From NCBI GenBank assembly GCA_000333855.2, contig CM007340.1, positions 184,261 through 248,260 on the forward strand: a stretch of 64,000 nucleotides of DNA, in the 5' to 3' direction. The position numbers were made by a program, and so were the translations under genes. Under the pieces are notes generated by a model. The model was given only the letters and a program-made list of their open reading frames with translations. It did no database searches and was not told where the DNA came from. Each line of letters starts with the position of its first letter. The first letter of the stretch is position 1. Of this stretch, positions 20,570 through 31,408 are shown in pieces. Origin of the DNA: Endotrypanum monterogeii. Its lineage: Eukaryota > Euglenozoa > Kinetoplastea > Trypanosomatida > Trypanosomatidae.

Positions 20570-23258
20570 CTCATCCGTCTTTTCTGTTAGTTCCTTGTCA
20601 TCCATGTCTGCCCTCATCGCAGATGTCCATAACGATATTTCCAGCAGTGCTGTCATGCGGACTGGCACCGGTGCCTCGTCCTGTGGCCGGCGCGACTGCC
20701 GTGGCAGTGATCTAAGTCGTGGGACTGGGGAAGACACAGCACTCTTTTACACAAACCCGCCGTTACTGGGAATGGGCGTGGCGGCAGTGCAGAACATTCG
20801 GAAGCTTACTCGACGGAGACAGACCTTTCCGCTCTCCCCGACACCGCTTCCTGCTACCTCAAGTGATCCCGGCGAAGACCACGTGAACGGATCGGGTGGT
20901 CCGCTGTGCAGCAGTGGAGTCGGCGTGGGTGATTATGATGACGAGGACAGGATGCTGAGCGAAGACAGTGCGACTGCTGTTGGGTGTCGAAGGCGTGGAT
21001 GGAGCCGACACCAGCGCTTCAAGACGGGCGGCGGCGGGGATGAAGAGGGCGATGAAGTCAGTGACGTTGGGACGACGACCGATGGGGATACCCTACGCTA
21101 TACTTCTAGAGTAAGTACCACCACTGGCTACAATACTGGCAGTGAGGACAGCAATCGCGGCTCATCCAGCAACGCCGCTGATGCCATGAAAAATGGAGGT
21201 CATCGCACTCTGACGAGCTCTTCAGCCCGATGCTCACGATATGAACATCACAACACCACCGACCCCTTACCGTCGACTTCACCGGCGCTTAGTCTGGATT
21301 ACGTGCGTCCAGAGAGCGCACCGACGCCACTACGTCGTCGTACGGTTGTGGCCGATGATACTAGAGAGGGCAATTTCGATGACAGTGGTAGGCAGCTGAA
21401 GAGAGAGACTCACGCGCACCAGGAGGACGAGTCGATGGTTTTGGGACCACTGGCTGATCGGGGAGGCGACGCCTCGCTTCATGAGAGACATCCACCGAGG
21501 GGCGCGGCTTGGCGAGAGAGCGGCTTGCAAAGCCCCCACCCGGCACAGAGTCCACGACTCTATCTTTCCGCCGCTGCATCGCCTCCCGAAGGCCCAGAGG
21601 TGCGCCTGCCCACCTCTATCGATGTGTCGGTGGGGACGTCACAGGTGGCTGTGGCGCTCAGCTGCGAGGATGGCCTCGCGCTCGAGCTGCGCTTTTCAGT
21701 TGTACGGCTTTCCAGTCTCTCACGGCGCGAGCGGCGTCTGCCGCGAGGGAGTGTTCGCCTGTACGATATGCGATCCCCGCGGTGTCTGCGAGTGCGCGTT
21801 GCGGGGTGCTCACCTGACGAGTGGGATGCCACCAAGTCCGAAAACTTGGAGGGTGAGCTGCTCAGTGGGTATGGCGGCAGTGGCTCCCCTACACAGCCCG
21901 TCGGATCCCTCGCCTGCCCAGTGCACAGATCCACACTGGGGTCTTACTTGCGAGACAGTCCAAGTGGGCGGCGGGGGCGGCGGCGGCGGCGGCGACGAGG
22001 GGGAGGAGATGCTGCATCGCAGCTGACGTACAACATATATTTGCCAACACCGGAGGAGGGGCCTACAGGAGCACTGGACGCGGTCTCACCTCAGTCTTCG
22101 CTCTCCGGTCCCTCTCTCGCCTCCTCGTGTCAACGGCAGCGCGGTCGTAGTGACCGCAGAAAAGCAAGCGTCTCCGTGGCAGCGACTAACCGGCTGCTAA
22201 TCTCATCTACATCCAATGCTTCCGGTGGAGTGGGGAGTTCGATGGCGGGGGATGACACAGGGTGCTATCCAGTTACAGCGGCAGCCCGTCGTCCTGGGGT
22301 GACGGCAAGTGAGGTGACGATACATGACGTCCAGAGCGGGTTTGGCAGAAGTAGTGGAGGCGCACAAGCGCAGCGCTACGGAGAGGACACCATCGTGCTG
22401 CGCGCGCGGTGTCTCTGGGCGACGCGTCTCAGCGACAGCCCGCTTGTGCAACGGGCTCGCGTGTTTTGCGTTCGTGACCGCCACCACACCAACACATTTT
22501 GTTCTCTATTTTTGGCTTCCAACGGCACCTGCTTCGCCGTCGATGGCGACACCCTTTCTGTCGTAGAGTGTCATGTCAAGGAAGACTGCAGCTCCTTCAC
22601 GCTGATGGCTGTACCCATATCAACGACACCTTTATTGCCCACAGGGGCAAGTGCTGTGACACTGGGGGAGTCATCCTTGGACACGTCTTTGTTGACGCAC
22701 GATGAAGCAGTAAAGGATACATCAACCGTCCCCACGAGCTTCAATGTCCTTCGTGGTGTGGTGGGGTCTTCGGTATCGTGTGTCTGCGTCAGTGTTGACG
22801 AGCTGTGTGTCTACTCCGTTGGGGAGGCAAGTCAGTTGGTGCAACACCGTGACGGCTTCCTTGCCGCGTCGGCAGTTGATGGAGGAAAAGAGGTAACTCC
22901 GCTTCTGTCCCGAGGCCTTCTTCACAGCGGCGCTCCATATGTAGCAGAGGATGCGGAGGCACCCCATGATGGTGTCGCCCAGGAGATGAGTGATGCCCCG
23001 ACATCTCCCTTACCATCAGCAGATACCGAGGTGCAGACGATACTGCGTCAACTCGCACTGCGACTTCGTCATCTTGAGCAGTATAAAAATGGTTCGCTCC
23101 CTGATACGAGGGACTTGCATGCTGCGGCGGCCCCTGAAGATGTGCACACAGCCGAGACGGAGGATGATACGCTCATGCGCGTGAAGAAGCTGCTGCTTTA
23201 CGATTATACGGAGCAGGAGTGGGAGAGGCTGCAGTGGCTGGACCATGCCGTGACGTGA
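20514..23258 (+). CDS. FG-GAP/beta-propeller protein, C-terminal part (continuation in the +1 frame)
   Basis: This frame is open from 20436 and its first ATG is at 20514, but no splice acceptor or spacer precedes it. It overlaps the upstream frame by over 100 bases, so it is best read as the continuation of the 18395 gene after a one-base shift. It encodes about 915 residues. Much is Ser/Gly/Arg-rich and probably disordered, including an Arg-rich run near 21968-22003. Structured, blade-like segments remain, such as VGTSQVAVALSCEDGLALEL and RARCLWATRLSDSPLVQ. The latter echoes LVKPLWALRIGSHVLEV in the first half, which supports the two parts being one propeller protein. The C-terminus is helical (ILRQLALRLRHLEQY and EEWERLQW-like residues before the stop). 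Confidence 0.8.
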   Translation: MPMRVAGSATGGTFEHATDSSVFSVSSLSSMSALIADVHNDISSSAVMRTGTGASSCGRRDCRGSDLSRGTGEDTALFYTNPPLLGMGVAAVQNIRKLTRRRQTFPLSPTPLPATSSDPGEDHVNGSGGPLCSSGVGVGDYDDEDRMLSEDSATAVGCRRRGWSRHQRFKTGGGGDEEGDEVSDVGTTTDGDTLRYTSRVSTTTGYNTGSEDSNRGSSSNAADAMKNGGHRTLTSSSARCSRYEHHNTTDPLPSTSPALSLDYVRPESAPTPLRRRTVVADDTREGNFDDSGRQLKRETHAHQEDESMVLGPLADRGGDASLHERHPPRGAAWRESGLQSPHPAQSPRLYLSAAASPPEGPEVRLPTSIDVSVGTSQVAVALSCEDGLALELRFSVVRLSSLSRRERRLPRGSVRLYDMRSPRCLRVRVAGCSPDEWDATKSENLEGELLSGYGGSGSPTQPVGSLACPVHRSTLGSYLRDSPSGRRGRRRRRRRGGGDAASQLTYNIYLPTPEEGPTGALDAVSPQSSLSGPSLASSCQRQRGRSDRRKASVSVAATNRLLISSTSNASGGVGSSMAGDDTGCYPVTAAARRPGVTASEVTIHDVQSGFGRSSGGAQAQRYGEDTIVLRARCLWATRLSDSPLVQRARVFCVRDRHHTNTFCSLFLASNGTCFAVDGDTLSVVECHVKEDCSSFTLMAVPISTTPLLPTGASAVTLGESSLDTSLLTHDEAVKDTSTVPTSFNVLRGVVGSSVSCVCVSVDELCVYSVGEASQLVQHRDGFLAASAVDGGKEVTPLLSRGLLHSGAPYVAEDAEAPHDGVAQEMSDAPTSPLPSADTEVQTILRQLALRLRHLEQYKNGSLPDTRDLHAAAAPEDVHTAETEDDTLMRVKKLLLYDYTEQEWERLQWLDHAVT

Positions 23259-25332
23259 ACGTATCCGTGCTGGGCCATTTTGGCTTTTTTGAACTACTGT
23301 GTATGAGAAGGAGTTTCATCTCTCTCCATCCACTTAGCGTCTTGCGTGTACGTCTGTCTCAGCCTCACTGAGCCCAGATAAGTTAGCTCTGGAGCAGAGG
23401 AGGGCAACATCATCTTTCTCGCAAGAGAAGAACAAAGGAGGAAAAAAAAAGGTGCGTCCATGACATGCGACTCTCGGTAAGGGCACAGGAGGCGTTTCTA
23501 CCGCACTTCATTTCTTTTTGTTTCTCCTTTTTTTTTCCCCCACGTCGAGGTATTTTCTCTTATATGAAAAGCCGGAGAGGTTTTTTTTTGGGGGGGAGGG
23601 ATAGGTAAGAATGTGCCCAACAGTCCTCTAGAGGGGGGAGCGTATCGTTTTCTTCAAAACATTTTTTTTTTTTTGCCCCAACATATATCCGGCATCGTAA
23701 AAAAAGGGTGCAGTGATTTCGAGAGCGATGGTCTGTGTACGCGAGGGCGACTCGGGCTCGAACGGAGAGTGAGGATGTTGAGTAATTATGGAAGAGGTCG
23801 GGATTTGTTTTTCTTATCTCGAGGCTCCCCGCCATCTTTCTGCTACACATGGCTGCTGGTTATTCGAACTCAGCCACGCGGCTCCTACCTTGGCACTGCC
23901 TTCATCCTTTGCCGCTATGCCCATCTGCACTACCCTACCTTGAAAAAAGAAAACTCCCTCTGCTCTCCCCTCTCTTCTGTGGGACACATACCCACATTCG
24001 GCCCCTCACTCCTCAACCCACGGACATGCGCAAAAGGCAGAGAACACGCTCTTTCATTTCTCTTCTCAAAGGAAGGGATAATTTCTTCTTCCTTTCCCAG
24101 AAATGAACAGGTGGTGGTGAGGCAAGAGAGTACACGTTCCAAGTTCTATGCGACGAGTATTCCCTTCGAGAAGCCACCCCGAGCACGCAAGCACTGTTGT
24201 ACTTGATCACCACATCAAGAACACTTTATTACTTTTAGATATTTAGAGGCCGCATAACGCGCACACACACACACACATACGCACACACCTGAGCCACTGA
24301 AGGGCCACAGGTACAAGCGTGTGAGACACACCCTTGTCCACACTTGCCAATCTCCTACACTTGTGCCTCATCTACTGTGCGGGCTTTGAAGCGGCTGGTC
24401 TGGGCTGGCGGACGGGGGGATTACCATTTTTGAAAGCTGAGCATCTCGGCGGTGTATCGCGAAGGCCATTATTGCCCTCGTTCCCATTTTTCTGTCCCTT
24501 TCCCCGTGTCTTTTTTTTTTTTTGGGGAGGACTGCTTTGACCGCTGCCCTTTGTGCCGCTTGACAGTTTTTCCCGAACGACGTCCTGATTTCTTTCCTTT
24601 GGTTTTTGTTCTTCACTTCCCCTCTTGTTTTGCTCCATTCCTCCTCTCATTCAAATCCTCTTTGTTCCTTTTTTTTTTTTTTGTTTTGTTTTCCCTTCCA
24701 TCTGAGCGTCATAAACCCTTGTCTTTCCCTCCCCCGTTCCCTTCACCCCATCCCTTCGTCCATTGCAAGTGTTTTGTTCACGATTCTTTCCAATCTTCTA
24801 AATGTGGTTGAGGTTATTCCACCCACTCATTGGCTCACTCTTGTCGTTCGCGCGCGTCTAAGTTTATTGGGGTGTGGCTGTTCCCGAGACCGGTGAAGTA
24901 GTTTTTTTTTCTTCACTTTCTCCGTCTATAGCGTATATAATTTTTTTAATATATATATATATATATATGTGTGTGTATATAATATACACGTTTGTGTGTG
25001 CGTATTTAGATTGCATGTGTCTTGTATTTTTCCACTTGCGTACGTTGCGTATTCCCTCCCATTTCATACATCTCTCGCCCCCCAACTCACTCATTTTTTT
25101 CGTTTTTCTCTGAAACGGTGGAGCGCCCAGCGGTGTCATCTGGCGCGCACCGTTGTTTTCGAGTGAAGTCCAACAGCGTCTGTGCAACTAGAGAAAGAGG
25201 TAGGCGTTGAGGGAGGAGGAGGTGGGGAAGAACTACTGGACGCTGCCGCATAGACTTCGGAAGAGGGGATCTTGTTACCACTATAGGGGGGAGGTGGGAG
25301 GGATAACACACACACAAAAAACCTGAGGATAC
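23259..25332 (+). other. 2.1 kb spacer
   Basis: No gene is supported here. The open frames are low-complexity and lack any recognisable motif. Contents include T-runs near 23526, 23581, 23662 and 24511, (CA)n near 24260-24290, a pyrimidine-rich block at about 24590-24770, and (TA)n with (GT) near 24949-24978. Confidence 0.65.
25093..25130 (+). promoter_or_regulatory. Candidate trans-splice acceptor for the 25333 gene
   Basis: A T/C-rich tract at 25093-25111 is followed by AGs at 25122-25123 and 25129-25130, giving a leader of about 200 bases. Usage is inferred. Confidence 0.4.
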
Positions 25333-28300
25333 ATGCAAAGTCGAGGCATTAGTCGCATGCCCCAACAACTGTTAACTCCGCTGGATCTTGGCAGGAACTC
25401 CATCCAGCACGATGGGCTGCCGCCGGTAGCGCACAAAGGTGGTAGTTCAGGTGATGGTGCTGCGCACACTGCGGGCACTACGGTCAGTGCGGGTGGGGAA
25501 AACGGGTTGGCCTGGAAGCATCACCGGGCTTCCACGCAAAACCATTGCAGTCACAATAAAAATAATCCCCAACCCGCGCCACCGTCGTTGACCGACATGG
25601 CGCCCGCACATCGGATCACCTCGCGCAACCAGCAGGGGGACCTGACGACGAATGTGAAACAGATTGTATTTGGCGGCTTAATCATGCACTCGGATACCGC
25701 CCCAGGCTGCGGCGAGGAGCACGTCGTGGCCGCTATTAAAACCACCCACGTCCCTGTGTGGAATACAACGATAGAGGCACCACCCTTGGCCACAATGGCG
25801 ACACCACTCCTTGACTCGACGCAGCGAAGTGAAGGCAAGGGTGCTCATATTCACCCCAGTGCGATTGCAACCTCTCCCACATCTAACGTGCAGACTATTA
25901 TCGGTGCAGTGCGTCGACCAACTGCCCAGTCAAATGTACCATCACGTCGCTCGTCAATGACGCGACTTCGGGAGCAAGTCAAAGCTCACCGTGAGGCAGT
26001 AGGGTCTTGTCAATGTACGAACGAATCTAATGCGACCTCGTCATGTAGCGCTAATGCAGCTGTCCAGGCGCTGCAGAGCGTAGCAGCGCAAGGGCAGGGT
26101 GGTAAAGAGAAGCATCGGCGCCTACGCTCGTTTCAGCGAGCGTCTCCGGGAGCTGCTTCGGCTTCCTCGCCATCCCCGAGTCCTGCAGAGGCGATATCGC
26201 GCACAGACAGCGGAATCGTTGTGGGTCCGCTCGCTGCGCCGGGGAAAATCTCGGCTGGTGCCGAAAAAATTCTCCCGAACGGCCTGCGATCTCCCAGCGC
26301 CATCACCGACTTTAGTGCAGCACTGCTAGATGCTTCAGGGTTGGAGAGTGTGCAGAAAGATCTTTTGAAACTTGCTGACCCTGTACCTTATCACGATCGG
26401 CAGCCGTCATTGTGTGACACCTCCAGTGTGTCGGGAAAACCATCCCCCCGGTACGCACCCAGAAGCAGGGCCGGAGGCGCGTTGCTGACCAGTGCCCCGT
26501 TTCACGCGCTGCGACTTGCATCTCTCTCGCCAGAAGACTCCGTCGTGTCATCGGTGCTGTCCAGCTCCGTTATAGATCCACATGACCTGGACAACCTGGG
26601 TCACGTAGATGAGATTAAATTTGATAGGGAGGAGAGCATGTATGCGAACGGCCCACTTGCCACAGGCGAAGAGGCTGATCCTCAGAGCCTTCTCTTGGGC
26701 GTCGTTCCAGCGCTTACAACAAACACAGCCACGGGTAGCCGTTCCCGCATCTCGAGGCCGACTGTTGCGGGCCACGAGGCCCCGCGGCAGGTCGGGCGCC
26801 AATTTGTCTTGGTGGGCTCGTGTACGGAGGGTAGACACACGTGTGCCGATCTATATAAAGTCCCCGCCGTGCATCATTATCTCACGAAGGTCACTAAGCA
26901 TGTACGGCGGATAGAAAAGCGTCAAGACAGTCTCGAGGGGCTGCTGCTATGTCTCCATCAGCAACTCAATTCACAAGCAGCGGCGCTTCGTCAGGTGACG
27001 AAGGAGATGCTGCGAGTTCGACAGTCTACCACCACCAGCCCCGGCCTGCAAGGCAGCCCCACTGAGTCGTTTGCGAACAGCAACTTTGAGCGCGCGCTGA
27101 CGTTGTCCAGTGGACACAAAGCAAAAAAATGTCCCACGCACAGGAAAGCGCTTCCACGTGATGTGAGTGCTCATGAACCACTCGTGGCAGACTACGGCAT
27201 CTTTGATGAGCACGGTGCTGGTGACGGCGCAGTAGGGGGCTACAAGAAACATGTCAGACTGTACGCGCGTCAGCTGGAAAAGTGTACCTCAAGTGGGCTG
27301 CAATACCTGGACATGGTTGATGCGCGTTCGAGGAGAATCCCACCACGCACTACTGTGCAGCCCGAGGAGCAATTTTTGGGAAATGGAGGGACTTCGACTG
27401 CTCTTCAGAAACTCGCTCAAGCAGGCAGTCAGGGGCGATGTGAAAACATGCCGCAGAGCGGCGCGTTTGAGCAGCGGCAACAATGTGGCACACACTGCGG
27501 CGAGTGCGGAGCAAGTGGTTCCGTGGCCCAGTATCATGCGCACTGCAACGGTGGTGACGGCATTTCCCTTGTCCCCAGTGGTATCCGAGCCGGGGGCAGT
27601 GTCTCGCCGGCAGGGCATGCTGTGTCTGCGGGTGGCCCCGACGTACAGTATTCTCACTTTTCTCGGCACCAGCCCGGTGCGGGGGGTAGTACGGAGGTGA
27701 GTGGTATGAGCAATGTCCCACACTACCAGCCCCCGAACGTCTCCGTAAGTCCAATTAAAAGTCCCTCCGTGGAGCTGGACGACCCCGAGGAGGACACGGA
27801 TACTGGCTTCGTGCGCCAGCAACTCTTCCACCTGAGCCCGATGGAGAGGCCAATGGATCAGAGGGGTGACAAAGGCAATGACATGAGCTGTTCAGGCGAG
27901 GCTAGCGTGCACACGAAACGGCAAGAGGATCCACCGCTCTCCCTTGGCGTCTCGTTTCGCTCCGCGCCGTCGCTAAAAAGTGTCACGTACGCGCCGTCTG
28001 AGTTCGCCCACGTGCAGGCCGGCGCATCCGGCGGGGCAGTGCCTTGCAGTGGTCCGGTCACGCCAGTTCTCAGTATTAGCGTCATGGGCACACAGAGTAG
28101 ACCTGCGAAAACCAACTACACGGCGGCGCCTTTGGGGGCAGATGGCGGGCTGCCGGCTGCGCCCCTTAAACGACTAACACTACTTCGTACGTCAGCTGTT
28201 ATACCAGGGTCCCCTGCTAGGTGTACTGGTGCTGATCTGAGCAGTTGTGCTCGTCCGGCTGCGATACCGCCTCTCTTGACCCCTGTTGCTTGCGCGCCGA

Positions 28301-28857
28301 CTGCCAGCGCCGCTTCAGTCGTTCGGGGTGTACTGAGCGTCGAGCCACCACGAGGGATCAGCGTTCCGCTCGCGAAGATGGGTCTCAGTTCCCCATCATC
28401 GTCTTTGATGGTGCAGGTACCACTGCCAGGCAAAGCAGCCGGCAGGCGTCACGTACTTAAGTGCAGCAGAGTTGGCGCCTCGTTTGAGAGAACTTCCCTC
28501 GCAATGCCTCTGCTAGAGTCTGTGAAGAAGCAACACGCGGTCTCGAAACGCCACCAGATGCGCGCGCACAGCTGCCTCGTCGACAGCGATTGCACTGAGA
28601 GGCACAGCAGTGAATCTCCGTGTGCTGTCGACAGAGATCCCCGAAAGGGTGAAGGACGCCGAAGTTCATCGAAGACACCCCACGACGCAAGGGCCAACCG
28701 TCGATCGAACGCGCAAGGCGCTCGTGCTGTCCACGAGTCCGCTGATCAAGGGGTGGCTGTGCGTCACCTGAGCTCTCCTTCCCCGAAGGCGAGAGTCTCG
28801 AGTGCAACAGAGTTTCCTTCGACTCTCTACACCAAAGGCCTGTCGGATAGCAAATAG
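25333..28857 (+). CDS. Hypothetical protein with central coiled coil
   Basis: I do not recognise this 1174-aa protein. Most of it is Ser/Pro/Ala/Gly-rich and looks disordered. The one clearly ordered region is at about residues 512-566, where HHYLTKVTKHVRRIEKRQ and the following LEGLLLCLHQQLNSQAAALR form a probable coiled-coil helix. A Cys/His-rich patch (CGTHCGECGASG, then YHAHC) lies at about 720-740, but its spacing does not match a known zinc finger. The C-terminus is basic and Ser-rich. The start is the first ATG after the candidate acceptor, and a single uninterrupted frame of 3.5 kb with normal coding composition makes it a real gene. Its size and composition would suit a cytoskeletal or signalling scaffold, but that is a guess. 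Confidence 0.83.
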   Translation: MQSRGISRMPQQLLTPLDLGRNSIQHDGLPPVAHKGGSSGDGAAHTAGTTVSAGGENGLAWKHHRASTQNHCSHNKNNPQPAPPSLTDMAPAHRITSRNQQGDLTTNVKQIVFGGLIMHSDTAPGCGEEHVVAAIKTTHVPVWNTTIEAPPLATMATPLLDSTQRSEGKGAHIHPSAIATSPTSNVQTIIGAVRRPTAQSNVPSRRSSMTRLREQVKAHREAVGSCQCTNESNATSSCSANAAVQALQSVAAQGQGGKEKHRRLRSFQRASPGAASASSPSPSPAEAISRTDSGIVVGPLAAPGKISAGAEKILPNGLRSPSAITDFSAALLDASGLESVQKDLLKLADPVPYHDRQPSLCDTSSVSGKPSPRYAPRSRAGGALLTSAPFHALRLASLSPEDSVVSSVLSSSVIDPHDLDNLGHVDEIKFDREESMYANGPLATGEEADPQSLLLGVVPALTTNTATGSRSRISRPTVAGHEAPRQVGRQFVLVGSCTEGRHTCADLYKVPAVHHYLTKVTKHVRRIEKRQDSLEGLLLCLHQQLNSQAAALRQVTKEMLRVRQSTTTSPGLQGSPTESFANSNFERALTLSSGHKAKKCPTHRKALPRDVSAHEPLVADYGIFDEHGAGDGAVGGYKKHVRLYARQLEKCTSSGLQYLDMVDARSRRIPPRTTVQPEEQFLGNGGTSTALQKLAQAGSQGRCENMPQSGAFEQRQQCGTHCGECGASGSVAQYHAHCNGGDGISLVPSGIRAGGSVSPAGHAVSAGGPDVQYSHFSRHQPGAGGSTEVSGMSNVPHYQPPNVSVSPIKSPSVELDDPEEDTDTGFVRQQLFHLSPMERPMDQRGDKGNDMSCSGEASVHTKRQEDPPLSLGVSFRSAPSLKSVTYAPSEFAHVQAGASGGAVPCSGPVTPVLSISVMGTQSRPAKTNYTAAPLGADGGLPAAPLKRLTLLRTSAVIPGSPARCTGADLSSCARPAAIPPLLTPVACAPTASAASVVRGVLSVEPPRGISVPLAKMGLSSPSSSLMVQVPLPGKAAGRRHVLKCSRVGASFERTSLAMPLLESVKKQHAVSKRHQMRAHSCLVDSDCTERHSSESPCAVDRDPRKGEGRRSSSKTPHDARANRRSNAQGARAVHESADQGVAVRHLSSPSPKARVSSATEFPSTLYTKGLSDSK

Positions 28858-30196
28858 GGGGAATTTTTCACATGGTGCGCAGATACACAAGTGTACATTC
28901 ACATGGGACTTAGCTGTGCCGGTTTCCCTGAGTTCGGACTGTCACCACACGCATTCCCCTCCTTCACCCTCCTCCCTCCCCCCCCCTCTTCCATTACTGC
29001 TGTGTGGAGGTGTGCTTGCAGGGATATTCGATGCGCTTGACACGACGCACCGGAATCGCTTCGGTGCTTTTTTATTTTTTATTTTTCTTTTCGTGTCCAA
29101 GTTCACTGCTATCTGCTCCCCTGTTTCCTGTCACACACACCTTCCTCCTGCCCCACCTATTTTCTCATTATTGTCGCCATCGCCAATGAGTCTTCTTTTT
29201 TTTTTTTCAAATGTGTTGTATGCTTTATTTGTATTATAATGTGAAACTGGAAAGCATATAGAGTGCGGATTCTTAACCGTCATCTTTACATTAGATACGA
29301 GCACACCCCACCACTCACTCGAGCGACTCTCGCACTACCCGCGAATAGGGCCAGTGACATGGAGGTAAGAGAAACCTGGTTCGTTTCTCTTACCTCCTTA
29401 CTGGGGCTCCTCGCTGAGCCTCTGTCCTCGTGTTCCGTGTCGTTGATAAATGTTTTTTTTCTTCGTTTCGGTACACATGCGTTTTTTGTTGTTGTTTAGC
29501 GCTTTTGAGTACAGTACACTTTTTGATCAGTGACCTCCATCTACCAAATACTTGGCTGCGTCTGTCTGATACCGCATTCCCTGTCGGGCTATCTGGGAAA
29601 TGTGTGTGTCTATATGCATCCAGTTCGTTGATCTTTCACAATTGCGGTGTAGTATCGTATTGGACGACCATATATATATATATATATATATATTATTTTT
29701 TTCTTCCCCACCTCGTCTCGTCTTTCTCCTCGACACTGGCTTGTATACTGCATCAGATCGAGTGTGTTCCTGTGCTATTGCCCCCCCCCTCCCTTTCGCC
29801 GTGAGAGGCACCGACCTATGTACTCGACAAACACCTCGCTCTCATATGTTCAGAAGCTTTCACTTCCCTCTCTCCCACCTCTCTCGTTTCGTTCCTGCAC
29901 ACAAACTCACAAATCTGGGTCAGTGCCTCGTTGTCTTTTACATTGCCGCGGAGGGTGTATCCATCCCCCCCCCCCTCTGTAGTCAACAGACACGAATTTT
30001 ACACATACACATACACACACACACATACACACACACACACACACATATATAAATATCAATATATATATATATACTACACAGACGCTTGCTTCTCTAACGG
30101 TGCTCCTTTTTTTTTTTTAGCTACTCATTTTTTTATCCGGTGAATTGGAGAAAAAAAAGCCTGCATTACAGTAAATAGAAAAGTAACTACAATCAT

Positions 30197-30231
<35 letters not shown>

Positions 30232-30729
30232 CACACAGATACATAACAACAACGTCCTCCCCCCCCCCCCCCACACACACACACTCCACTTTTTCCTCAG
30301 TTTTCACACAAGTGTGTGATCTTGATAGAGGCCCTCATATATATATATATATATATATGTATGTGGTCTTCACTCCTCTTTTTTTCTTTTTCTCTGGAAC
30401 AAAAAAATTGACCCCTTCGATAGATCTCACTTGTGAGCAGTTGTGCAATTCTTTCCGCGAACGGGGAAAAAAGCGAGGAGGGAAGAAAGAAAGGCCCAGC
30501 ACGGTGGGGACCAGGTGCGTGTAGTCACTCGCATTTTTTTCTTTTTGTTGCTGGTGCTCTTGTTAATACTAGGTGTACATGTGTGCGCTTCCGATTTCGA
30601 TTGAAGATCTTTTCATTTTTCTGTGCCCTACTGTTTGAAGCCACAGTCCACTCCCTATTCTCCCTGGGCCGTGGGTTTTAGCTCTGCTGATCGGGTCGCT
30701 TTACCAGTGGCTCTGGCTCATACACATAT

Positions 30730-30760
<31 letters not shown>

Positions 30761-30802
30761 CATATACATATATATATATATATATACCCCTGAGTGGGCT
30801 GA
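28858..30802 (+). other. 1.9 kb spacer between the 25333 gene and kinesin
   Basis: No gene is supported here. It contains a perfect 15-bp hairpin at 29361-29397 and several microsatellites: (TA)n at about 29670-29693, (CA)n at 30001-30045, (TA)n at 30200-30229 and 30337-30358, and a compound (CA)n-(TA)n from 30722 to 30786 that directly precedes the kinesin ATG. A C-run lies at about 30259-30272. Confidence 0.7.
29361..29397 (+). other. Perfect 15-bp hairpin in a likely 3' UTR
   Basis: The left arm GGAGGTAAGAGAAAC (29361-29375) and right arm GTTTCTCTTACCTCC (29383-29397) are perfect reverse complements around a 7-base loop (CTGGTTC). It lies 504 bases downstream of the 25333 gene's stop codon, so it probably sits in that mRNA's 3' UTR. 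It is not a simple repeat, unlike most palindromes in this window. Function unknown. Confidence 0.85.
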
Positions 30803-31408
30803 ATGAAGACCATGCGCGACTCGATCGACCACGTCCGCGTTTGCTGTCGCATAAGACCCCTCAATGCCAATGAAAACCGATCTCATGGGGACATGTGTGT
30901 GTTTTTCCCTGATGACAGCTGTGATACGGTTGAGTGCTACGTTGCTCCACATGCCGGCAGTGCTGCCGGGAACAGTGGCACAACGACGGGTGGCTCGGTC
31001 GCGATAGGCAAGGGCGACGGTGCTGGGGATGCAAACCCTCCACTGGGACGATATGTATTTACATTTTCACATGTCTTTCAGCCAAATGCAAAACAAAATG
31101 AAGTCTACGCGAACGTTGCCCGTCCCATAGTGACGGATGTTTTGTCTGGCTACAACGGTACCATCTTCATGTACGGGCAGACGGGAAGCGGCAAGACACA
31201 CACCATGTTCGGAGACACGGGTGGTGGCGCATGGGGCACTGGTGGCGGCGTCGGCAGAGTGTCAACAGCTGTGGCCTGCAGCGCAGATGACAACGAGGAG
31301 GTTGCGGAAGAGGTGGAGAGCAGTGAGAAGACGTATGTCGCCGTGCCTCAAATGACGAGGAGCGCACAAAGGCAGAGCTCTGTCTGCAGGAACGGTGGAG
31401 GGCGCTAG
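30803..31408 (+). CDS. Kinesin motor domain, N-terminal part (frameshifted gene)
   Basis: Kinesins are microtubule motors driven by ATP. This frame starts at the ATG at 30803, directly after a (TA)n tract, and begins with the classic first strand ([11 protein letters not shown]). It continues to the P-loop GQTGSGKT at residues 125-132 ([20 protein letters not shown]). It then enters an insert and stops at 31406-31408. The motor clearly continues in the frame one base earlier, so I read this as the 5' part of a single kinesin gene broken by a one-base shift somewhere in 31327-31408. The motor-first layout suggests an N-terminal-motor kinesin. An insert of roughly 170-200 residues after the P-loop is unusually long for the family. 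Confidence 0.88.
   Translation: MKTMRDSIDHVRVCCRIRPLNANENRSHGDMCVFFPDDSCDTVECYVAPHAGSAAGNSGTTTGGSVAIGKGDGAGDANPPLGRYVFTFSHVFQPNAKQNEVYANVARPIVTDVLSGYNGTIFMYGQTGSGKTHTMFGDTGGGAWGTGGGVGRVSTAVACSADDNEEVAEEVESSEKTYVAVPQMTRSAQRQSSVCRNGGGR

Noticed and set aside
29361..29397. Rho-independent-type terminator
   Set aside because: Such terminators are bacterial, there is no T-run after the stem, and the genome is eukaryotic.
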